Shown one piece after another: positions 1-5,044 of a DNA stretch of 7,093 nt. This DNA is from Bacillota bacterium. Lineage in GTDB: Bacteria; Bacillota; Dethiobacteria; DTU022. The stretch is from contig JAAZPS010000185.1 in assembly GCA_012797095.1 (NCBI GenBank), positions 1 through 7,093 on the forward strand, read 5' to 3'. Numbering within the stretch: the first letter of the stretch is position 1; the number at the start of each line of letters is the position of its first letter. Position numbers and translations under genes: made by a program. Under the pieces are notes generated by a model that saw only the letters and a program-made list of their open reading frames with translations, had not been told where the DNA came from and made no database searches.

Positions 1-130
1 ATCCCCCTCCCTTCCCCTGTTGGGGGGCATGCCTCGCCCGCAGGATAACACGGGAGGACATTGGACTGACGGGATGGCTGGGGTGGGGGTGAACACCCCG
101 GTGCCGCCTTGAAGTTACCCTGGTCTGAAA
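1..130. other. Intergenic sequence with no supported gene
   Basis: I see no coding region on either strand. The stretch is rich in C and G runs. A short hairpin is possible at 14-25 (CCCC, loop TGTT, GGGG), and another at 86-99 (GGGGT, loop GAAC, ACCCC). Neither is followed by a T-tract, so I do not call a terminator. In characterised OLE loci ispA often lies upstream, so this could be the region downstream of ispA, but no end of such a gene is visible. Confidence 0.5.
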
Positions 131-133
131 GAT

Positions 134-263
134 GAGATTCTCCGCTGCGCTCAGAATGACAGAAAGGGCGCCAGAATGAAAGGGCGCCAGAATGACAGAA
201 AGGGCGCCAGAATGAAAGGGCGCTCAGAATGACAGAAATGGTCCTCAGAATGACGAGAATGAC
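134..263. repeat. Degenerate tandem repeat seeded by a small palindromic repeat element
   Basis: The array opens with an imperfect palindrome at 137-157 (ATTCT, then CCGCTGCGCTC, then AGAAT). The AGAAT side is then copied in tandem. Successive units begin with CAGAATGA at 152, 172, 188, 208, 225 and 246. The full unit CAGAATGACAGAAAGGGCGC occurs at 152-171 and 188-207. A 16-17 nt version lacking an internal ACAG-type segment occurs at 172-187 and 208-224, so long and short units alternate before the array decays. The opening motif resembles dispersed ATTCT...AGAATGA palindromes that I recall from many bacterial genomes (recollection, not a search). Unit lengths of 16-21 nt with no unique spacers exclude a CRISPR array. 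Confidence 0.8.
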
Positions 264-311
264 GGTGGAGGCTTTGCCCGGAGCAGCGGGGATGGAGGGA
301 TTGGCAGCCGC

Positions 312-353
312 GGGGACAGACCGGTGGGAGAAGAAGGTACGTCCCTTGTCCCC
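312..353. repeat. Inverted-repeat (REP-like) element
   Basis: The 7-nt arms GGGGACA (312-318) and TGTCCCC (347-353) are perfectly complementary and enclose 28 nt. The right arm is preceded by GTCCC (341-345), which could also pair with GGGAC (313-317), giving two alternative hairpins. It looks like an intergenic repetitive extragenic palindrome, but only one copy lies in this window, so the family assignment is inference. It ends 54 nt before the OLE promoter. Confidence 0.5.
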
Positions 354-407
354 TCCCCCTTTGCCCCAGTGGTGGCCGTGTTGAACGAGGTTGACAGGGA
401 TGTTGCC

Positions 408-436
408 TTGAGAAACAAAGGGCGTTATGTTATAAT
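408..436 (+). promoter_or_regulatory. Sigma-A type promoter with extended -10, driving OLE RNA
   Basis: The -35 box TTGAGA (408-413, 5 of 6 consensus) and a perfect -10 box TATAAT (431-436) are separated by exactly 17 bp. A TG dinucleotide at 428-429 makes an extended -10 (TGTTATAAT). Transcription should start near A443, right at the edge of the structured RNA. The TTGACA at 391-396 has no -10 partner at a proper distance. I predict this promoter drives the OLE RNA and, by read-through, oapA and dxs. Confidence 0.85.
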
Positions 437-442
437 TTTTTC

Positions 443-1020
443 ACAAAGAGGCATCGGTGGTGCAGTATTCTAGTTGGCTCCCCCTCTCTGAAAGCGGGCC
501 TAAAAATCCGTTGAGGGCACATCGATGAAGTTCCTGGTGCCGGCCGCCGAAGCCCAGTTGGGGGCTGGTGCTGGGAGTTAAGAAGGACGGGGCGATCTAC
601 AAAGGCATGTAGGCGTTGACCCTGCCTTCGTGGAGACCCAATGATGGTGGCCGGATGCCCGAGGGCTACGGTTACTGCTTGGGAATGAACCTGCATGCGG
701 TGAAAGCTGGGTGCAGTGTAGCCTGCCTTGAGTGGAGTGGGCGGAGGGAAGTAAAATTCCAGAAATCCATTCTGCAAAAGAGGCTAGGGGAAGGATCGGA
801 GCCAGGGAGGAAATCTCCTAGACTGCTCTCCTGGGAGAGGCGGGCCAGGGATTAAAGTGCGAGCTAAGTGGCAATCCAGTTCCGCCGGTGGCGACATGGC
901 GGGAATAATCTGAAAAGGGAACTGCCTCGCCGGTGACGAGAGGTGATTATTCGGGAAAGCCTGCTGGACCTAAGCCGCAACGTTTACCTGGCCCGCTACC
1001 ACTGTTGCCTTTTCTATTTT
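443..1020 (+). ncRNA. ole: OLE RNA (ornate, large, extremophilic RNA)
   Basis: This is a large structured noncoding RNA that binds the membrane protein OapA and forms a membrane-associated ribonucleoprotein. In B. halodurans its loss causes sensitivity to short-chain alcohols, cold and magnesium. The partners OapB and OapC described there are not in this window. Visible evidence: about 580 nt without a credible gene, its own strong promoter, and many helices. These include 452-459/520-527 (8 pairs, one G-U), 582-586/625-629 enclosing hairpin 597-601/608-612, and a bulged helix 664-669/718-723 continuing as 674-678/713-717. Further ones are 826-830/835-839, 882-886/898-902, and 903-910/945-952 (8 perfect pairs) enclosing 926-929/937-940. 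Size is close to the roughly 600 nt known for OLE. Context is diagnostic: a four-pass membrane protein and dxs follow directly. The 5' end is placed from the promoter. The 3' end is uncertain; a stem 977-981/1004-1008 followed by a T-rich run (1010-1022) suggests about 1010-1020. The identification rests on context and structure, not on a covariance-model search. Confidence 0.88.
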
Positions 1021-1022
1021 TT
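977..1022 (+). terminator. Possible weak terminator or attenuator at the OLE 3' end
   Basis: GCAAC (977-981) pairs with GTTGC (1004-1008), and CTTTTCTATTTTTT follows directly. The stem has only five pairs and a 22-nt loop, so termination would be inefficient at best. That fits an RNA made partly as a discrete transcript and partly as read-through into oapA. The stem may simply be the last helix of OLE RNA. Confidence 0.3.
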
Positions 1023-1026
1023 AAAA

Positions 1027-1094
1027 CAGGCCGGCAGCCGATAGTATGCCCGGATATGAATATGTTCAAGATAAATCAAGAGCAGGCCGGCAGC
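1027..1094. repeat. 12-bp direct repeat in the OLE-oapA spacer
   Basis: CAGGCCGGCAGC occurs at 1027-1038 and again at 1083-1094, offset by 56 bp. Both copies lie between the T-rich OLE end and the oapA start, and the second is 25 nt before the start codon. The core GCCGGC is self-complementary, so the copies could pair with each other in RNA. Function is unknown, and chance in GC-rich DNA is not excluded. Confidence 0.55.
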
Positions 1095-1119
1095 GGCGGG
1101 ACCGCTACGGTATGGTGAT

Positions 1120-1704
1120 ATGGTGCGTAAAAACAAACGTAACCGCTCCCGGGGGCGGTGGATAGCCGGCGCCACCATCTGGTCCTTTGTCCTGGCGGTG
1201 GCTATGGGAATCATCACGCGGTTGCTGCTGGAGGCAATCTATTCTTTGATTGTTTCCTTCTTGATTCTGCTGACAGTGATCGTGCTGGGGATTGTTTTTG
1301 ATATCATCGGCACCGCCGCAGCAGCTGCGGAGCAGGCGCCGCTCAATGCCAAAGCGGCCCGGAAGCAGGACGGCGCCCGGCGGGCGGTGGATCTGGTTCA
1401 GCAGGCTGACCGCGTGGCCAGTATCTGCAACGATATTATCGGTGATATCAGCGGCATCGTCAGCGGCGCTCTGGCCGCGGTGATCATCTTACGCCTGGCC
1501 GAGGCAAGCCCCCTTCTGCCGGTGGAACTGTACGGCGGAGTCCTCCTGACGGCGCTGGTGGCCGCGGTGACCGTGGGGGGAAAGGCCTGGGGGAAAAAAT
1601 TGGCGATCAACCGCTCCACTGAAATTATTCTATTCACTGGAAGGATCCTGACCCGCGCTGATCGGCTGCGGGAGTGGATCTTTCGCCATAACAAGACGAG
1701 GTGA
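1120..1704 (+). CDS. oapA: OLE-associated membrane protein OapA
   Basis: OapA is the integral membrane partner that anchors OLE RNA at the cell membrane. The 194-aa product has a very basic N-terminus (RKNKRNRSRGR, residues 3-13), suited to RNA contact. Hydrophobic segments lie near residues 15-35, 41-62, 110-127 and 136-154, and a basic C-terminal tail follows (KAWGKK and on to the end). The soluble stretch between segments 2 and 3 holds FDIIGTAAAAAEQAPLN and CNDIIGDISGIVSG, with polar residues (D61, E71, N76, N104, D105, D109) close to the membrane. By eye, its alanine-rich pattern with conserved spacing recalls the DUF21 domain of CNNM/CorC magnesium-related proteins; this is inference. 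ATG 1120 is the only start after the in-frame stop at 1072, but its Shine-Dalgarno is poor, so translation may depend on structure of the OLE-containing transcript. The gene directly follows OLE RNA and its stop lies in the dxs ribosome-binding region. Family call rests on length, topology and context. Confidence 0.87.
   Translation: MVRKNKRNRSRGRWIAGATIWSFVLAVAMGIITRLLLEAIYSLIVSFLILLTVIVLGIVFDIIGTAAAAAEQAPLNAKAARKQDGARRAVDLVQQADRVASICNDIIGDISGIVSGALAAVIILRLAEASPLLPVELYGGVLLTALVAAVTVGGKAWGKKLAINRSTEIILFTGRILTRADRLREWIFRHNKTR
1698..1704 (+). promoter_or_regulatory. dxs Shine-Dalgarno overlapping the oapA stop
   Basis: GAGGTGA lies 5 nt before ATG 1710 and contains the TGA that ends oapA. It decides the dxs start and implies that ribosomes finishing oapA can re-initiate on dxs. 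Confidence 0.75.
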
Positions 1705-1709
1705 CAGGG

Positions 1710-3605
1710 ATGGAGGATGATTTGCCCGATCTGCAAAATTTGCCGGGTGATCTGCAGCAGCTGACTATTGCCGAGCTGGAAGCGCTGGCCGGGAAGATCA
1801 GGGGATATATGATCCGGACGGTATCGCGGTGCGGGGGACATCTGGCACCGAATTTAGGGGTAGTCGAGCTGGCCCTGGCCCTGCACAGCTCCTTTCAAAG
1901 CCCGCGGGACCGGATCATCTGGGATGTGGGGCACCAGTGCTATCCGCACAAGCTTCTCACCGGACGCTGGGATCGTTTTGAAACCCTGCGCTGCTACCGC
2001 GGTCTGAGCGGCTTTCCCAAACCTGCCGAGAGCGCTCATGATCCTTTCGGCACGGGACATTCTTCCACCTCGATCTCGGCTGCTCTCGGTCTGGCCCTCG
2101 CCCGCGATTACCGCGGGGAAGAGCACAAGGTGATCGCCGTCATCGGCGACGGGGCGCTGACCGGCGGGATCGCTTTCGAGGCGCTGAACCATGCCGGCCA
2201 CCTGAAGACCGACCTGATGGTGATCTTGAATGATAACAAGATGTCCATCGGTTCCAATGTCGGGGCGATGTCCGCCTATCTCAGCCGGATCCGTTCCGAT
2301 CCAAAATATTTTCGCCTGAAGGAAGAGTTTGAACAGCTTGCCGGACGGGTTCCCCTTGTCGGCAAGAAGATGATCCATTCCGCCGAACGTTTTCGCAAGA
2401 GCTTGAAGTATCTGATCATGCCCGGGATGATCTTCGAGGAGCTCGGTCTGACCTATCTAGGCCCGGTCGACGGTCACGATCTCGCCGCCCTGAAAAAGGC
2501 CTTCCGCCAGACGGGACGGATGAAAGGGCCGGTTTTGCTTCATGTTCTCACCGAGAAAGGGAAAGGCTACCGCTACGCCGAGGCGGCTCCGGAACGTTTT
2601 CACGGGATCGGCCCCTTCGATCTGCAAAACGGGCTTTCCCGACCGGCCCAGGGAGGGCCGACCTATACCGGGGTTTTCGGCCAGGCGATGGTGAAACTGG
2701 CCGCCGATAATCCCCGGATCGTCGCCCTGACCGCGGCGATGACCCGGGGAACGGGTCTGAGCGAGTTTGCCCGGATCTACCCGCAGCGGTTTTACGATGT
2801 CGGCATCGCCGAGCAGCATGCGGTGAGCATGGCCGCGGCCCTGGCCGCCGGGGGGATGCAGCCGGTCGTGGCGGTCTATTCGACCTTTCTCCAGCGAGCC
2901 TACGATCAGATCGTTCACGATGTCTGCCTGCAGAAGCTGCCGGTGATCTTTGCCGTGGACCGGGCCGGCATTGTCGGTGAAGACGGTGAGACCCACCAGG
3001 GTCTGCTCGATCTTTCCTACCTGCGCTCGATTCCGGGAATGACCCTGATGGCGCCGCGCCATGAAGATGAGCTGCAGCAGCTGCTCTACACCGCTCTGCA
3101 GCGCCGCTCCGGTCCGGTGGCGTTGCGCTACCCCCGGGGGCAGGGCGAGGGCGTCGCCCTGACCGGGCTGCGTCTGCTGCCCTGGGGCAAGGGTGAACTG
3201 CTTCGCGAGGGGACCGATCTGCTCATCGCCGCGGCCGGTCCCTGTGCCAATACCGCCCTGACAGCGGCGGAAAAGCTGTCAAGGGCGGGTCTGGAGGCGG
3301 CGGTGATCAACGCCCGTTTTGTCAAGCCCCTTGATGAGGAGCTGCTTCTCGAATGGGCCCGCCGCTGCGGGCGGGTGCTGACAGTCGAGGAGAACAGCAC
3401 TACCGGCGGTTTCGGCAGCGGTGTGCTCGAGCTTCTGGCCAGGGAAGGGCTGGCCCTTCCGGTCAGGCTGCTCGGGATCAAGGATTGCTTTGTCGAGCAG
3501 GGGCCGCGGGCGCTGATGCTCTCTCTCTGCGGCCTCGATGCCGGCGGGATCTTCCGGGCGGCCCTGGAGCTGGCCGGCCTCGAAGTGACGGAAGGTGCCG
3601 TTTAA
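1710..3605 (+). CDS. dxs: 1-deoxy-D-xylulose-5-phosphate synthase
   Basis: A cytosolic thiamine diphosphate enzyme that condenses pyruvate and glyceraldehyde 3-phosphate to DXP, the first step of the MEP isoprenoid pathway and a precursor of thiamine and pyridoxal. The 631-aa length is normal. Numbered from ATG 1710: the GGHLAPNLGVVEL segment with the substrate/cofactor histidine (H44), the ThDP-Mg motif GDGALTGG (146-153) with NDNKMSIGSN (174-183), the catalytic glutamate in VGIAEQHAV (E368), R396 in the TFLQRAYDQ segment, and DRAGIVGEDGETHQG (417-431) in the pyrimidine-binding domain. A C-terminal transketolase-type domain includes the VEENSTTGGFGSG segment (559-571). I choose ATG 1710 over GTG 1701. 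GAGGTGA (1698-1704) is a good Shine-Dalgarno at 5-nt spacing for ATG 1710, while GTG 1701 lies inside it. The oapA stop (TGA 1702-1704) is part of that same site, so translation of the two is probably coupled. Confidence 0.97.
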   Translation: MEDDLPDLQNLPGDLQQLTIAELEALAGKIRGYMIRTVSRCGGHLAPNLGVVELALALHSSFQSPRDRIIWDVGHQCYPHKLLTGRWDRFETLRCYRGLSGFPKPAESAHDPFGTGHSSTSISAALGLALARDYRGEEHKVIAVIGDGALTGGIAFEALNHAGHLKTDLMVILNDNKMSIGSNVGAMSAYLSRIRSDPKYFRLKEEFEQLAGRVPLVGKKMIHSAERFRKSLKYLIMPGMIFEELGLTYLGPVDGHDLAALKKAFRQTGRMKGPVLLHVLTEKGKGYRYAEAAPERFHGIGPFDLQNGLSRPAQGGPTYTGVFGQAMVKLAADNPRIVALTAAMTRGTGLSEFARIYPQRFYDVGIAEQHAVSMAAALAAGGMQPVVAVYSTFLQRAYDQIVHDVCLQKLPVIFAVDRAGIVGEDGETHQGLLDLSYLRSIPGMTLMAPRHEDELQQLLYTALQRRSGPVALRYPRGQGEGVALTGLRLLPWGKGELLREGTDLLIAAAGPCANTALTAAEKLSRAGLEAAVINARFVKPLDEELLLEWARRCGRVLTVEENSTTGGFGSGVLELLAREGLALPVRLLGIKDCFVEQGPRALMLSLCGLDAGGIFRAALELAGLEVTEGAV

Positions 3606-3608
3606 CAG

Positions 3609-4427
3609 ATGAAAAAACGCGAGCGCCTGGATCTGCTGCTCATGGAGCGTTACCCGGGGATCAGCCGCAGCCGGGCCCGTGGCGAGATCATCTCCGGACG
3701 GGTGCTCGTCGAGGGAAGGGTCTGCTCCAAGCCGGGGATGCTCTATCCCCTGGAGGCGAAGATCTCTTTCCGGGAGCAGGGGGCGCGCTATGTCAGCCGG
3801 GGCGGGTTCAAGCTTGCCGGGGCGCTGACCGATCTGGGGCTGAATGTTGGCGGCCTCTCCATTATCGATGTGGGGGCTTCCACGGGCGGTTTTACCGATT
3901 GCCTGCTGCAGCAGGGTGCCCGCCGGGTGATCGCCCTTGATGTCGGCTACGGGCAGCTTGCCTGGACGCTGCGGCGCCACCCGCAGGTAACGGTGCTCGA
4001 GCGCTGCAATATCCGCCGCCTCCGGCCGCAGGATCTGCCCTGGTCCCCGGATCTGGCGGTGGTCGATCTCTCCTTCATCTCCCTGAAGCTGGTCCTGCCG
4101 GTCTTGAGGGAGCTCCCTATCCCTGCGGTCCTGGCCCTGGTCAAGCCCCAGTTTGAGGTCGGGCGCAGGGAGGCGGACCGCGGCAGAGGGGTGATCCGCG
4201 ATCCCCGGCTGCACCGTTCAGTTCTGCTGGAGCTGACCGCAGCTGCCTGCGAAAACGGCTACTGCACCGCCCGGATGAGCTATTCGCGGCTGCCCGGCCC
4301 CAAAGGTAACCTGGAATATTTTGTCTACTGGAAGCAGCGGAGCGGCGGCGAGTGCAGCTGTCAGGTAGATCTGGAGGCGGCGATCGCCGCCCTGGTCAGC
4401 CGGGCCCGGCACGATCTGGAAAAATAA
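3609..4427 (+). CDS. tlyA: TlyA family rRNA (cytidine-2'-O)-methyltransferase
   Basis: An S4-domain, SAM-dependent RNA methyltransferase. In mycobacteria the family 2'-O-methylates C1409 of 16S and C1920 of 23S rRNA; the exact target here is inferred. Of 272 residues, 1-60 form the S4 RNA-binding domain (RLDLLLMERYPGISRSRARGEI onward). The linker/entry motif YVSRGGFKL (61-69) follows, then the SAM-binding loop DVGASTGGFTDCLL (87-100). The catalytic K-D-K-E tetrad of this fold is complete: K68, D153 in DLSFISL, K179 in ALVKPQFEVGR, and E236 in GPKGNLEYF. ATG 3609 starts 3 nt after the dxs stop. The likely ribosome-binding site GGAAGGTG (3590-3597) lies inside the end of dxs with a rather long spacer. 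Bacillota homologues are also called YqxC or described as hemolysin-like; the complete tetrad favours the methyltransferase call. Confidence 0.95.
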   Translation: MKKRERLDLLLMERYPGISRSRARGEIISGRVLVEGRVCSKPGMLYPLEAKISFREQGARYVSRGGFKLAGALTDLGLNVGGLSIIDVGASTGGFTDCLLQQGARRVIALDVGYGQLAWTLRRHPQVTVLERCNIRRLRPQDLPWSPDLAVVDLSFISLKLVLPVLRELPIPAVLALVKPQFEVGRREADRGRGVIRDPRLHRSVLLELTAAACENGYCTARMSYSRLPGPKGNLEYFVYWKQRSGGECSCQVDLEAAIAALVSRARHDLEK

Positions 4428-4444
4428 ACCGCTGCTTAAAGGGA

Positions 4445-4473
4445 TTGAAAAACCCCTGGCGAATAATTAATAT
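4445..4473 (+). promoter_or_regulatory. Candidate internal promoter upstream of the membrane protein gene and nadK
   Basis: TTGAAA (4445-4450, 5 of 6 consensus) and TAATAT (4468-4473, 4 of 6) are 17 bp apart in the 70-nt gap after tlyA, which is locally AT-rich. A start near 4480 would leave a leader of under 20 nt that still includes the ribosome-binding site. This could let nadK and recN be expressed independently of the OLE-dxs transcript. Confidence 0.35.
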
Positions 4474-4485
4474 AGCTCAGCGCCG

Positions 4486-4495
4486 GGTGGTGATC
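4486..4495 (+). promoter_or_regulatory. Ribosome-binding site fixing a TTG start
   Basis: GGTGGTGATC matches nine of ten bases of the full anti-16S complement GGAGGTGATC and sits just before TTG 4498. No ATG or GTG lies in frame between the stop at 4468-4470 and this TTG, so the site decides the start. Confidence 0.7.
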
Positions 4496-4497
4496 GA

Positions 4498-5034
4498 TTG
4501 CGTTGGCAGGATTATCTCTGGCTGCTGCTTCTGGGCGGATCCTATCTGGCGCTCTATCTTTTCGGCCGAAAAAAGGGCAAGAAAAGGAAGAAGAGGCCGC
4601 GGTCCGAACGGCCGCTGACCCGCAGAGAGCAGCAAGCCTGGCATAAACTGCAAGCCGGCGGCTACCGGCTGGCCGAGATCCATCCGGAGCATCCGGTAAT
4701 CATGACCGTTGATGGTAACAGGAAAAATTTTTCGTGTGCAGGGAATTTTATCGTCTCCCGTGACGGGGAGTTATTTCTGGTAAAGATAATCAAGGGAGAA
4801 GAGCCGCTTCACTGGCCTGCTTTGCGGCGGGAACTGCTTCTGGACACTCTTTTCTTCCGGACAGACGGTGTTTTCTTCTATCTCGAAGCAAAGGAACAGC
4901 TGCAGGAGATCCGTTTTTCTTTCAACGAGCCGGCGGTGAAAAAACAGTTTCTCTTGAGAGCGGCTCTGGTGCTGCTGCTCGCCATCGGGGCTGCCTTTTT
5001 GGGACACCTGCTCAGCAGCAGCGGCCTCTTCTGA
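4498..5034 (+). CDS. Unrecognised 178-aa protein with a membrane segment at each end
   Basis: I do not recognise this as a named gene. It starts at TTG 4498, supported by an extended Shine-Dalgarno. Residues 6-22 are a hydrophobic segment followed by a strongly basic stretch (RKKGKKRKKR, 24-33), which predicts an N-terminal anchor with the soluble part in the cytoplasm. Residues 152-171 form a second hydrophobic segment at the C-terminus. The ~110-residue soluble middle reads AWHKLQAGGYRL, then AGNFIVSRDGELFLVKIIKG, then LRRELLLDTLFFRTDGVFFYLEA. By eye this follows the order of a PD-(D/E)XK (restriction-endonuclease-like) core: an A-D-F-I-V strand, a Y-V-V-E-V-K strand, then an R-R-Q-L-L helix. 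However, the expected D is N83 and the E-x-K positions read K96 and I98, so it would be catalytically inactive. That is inference. The gene ends 10 nt before nadK, so co-transcription is likely. Confidence 0.85.
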   Translation: MRWQDYLWLLLLGGSYLALYLFGRKKGKKRKKRPRSERPLTRREQQAWHKLQAGGYRLAEIHPEHPVIMTVDGNRKNFSCAGNFIVSRDGELFLVKIIKGEEPLHWPALRRELLLDTLFFRTDGVFFYLEAKEQLQEIRFSFNEPAVKKQFLLRAALVLLLAIGAAFLGHLLSSSGLF

Positions 5035-5044
5035 AGGAGGAACC

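Noticed and set aside
71..99. G-quadruplex or terminator in the G-rich stretch
   Set aside because: Only three runs of three or more G are present, the nearby C-run offers simple hairpin pairing, and no T-tract follows.
152..263. CRISPR array
   Set aside because: Units of 16-21 nt follow each other directly, without unique spacers of constant length, and no cas gene is present.
391..396. TTGACA as the -35 box of the OLE promoter
   Set aside because: The expected -10 position 17 bp downstream reads AACAAA; the TATAAT box at 431 pairs with TTGAGA at 408 instead.
443..1020. Group II intron, T-box or riboswitch instead of OLE RNA
   Set aside because: No intron domain V-like hairpin or reverse transcriptase, no T-box sequence, and the element is far larger than common riboswitches. 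The oapA-dxs context fits OLE.
430..1118. Open frames inside the OLE region (430-777 minus, 616-855 plus, 933-1118 plus)
   Set aside because: They overlap on opposite strands, have no convincing ribosome-binding sites or recognisable protein features, and lie across RNA helices. The region is better explained as a structured RNA.
1701..1709. GTG 1701 as the dxs start
   Set aside because: It lies inside the Shine-Dalgarno GAGGTGA that serves ATG 1710 at a proper spacing.
3279..4214. 311-codon open frame on the minus strand
   Set aside because: It is antisense to dxs and tlyA, whose motifs are intact; it is a by-product of high-GC codon bias with no recognisable features.
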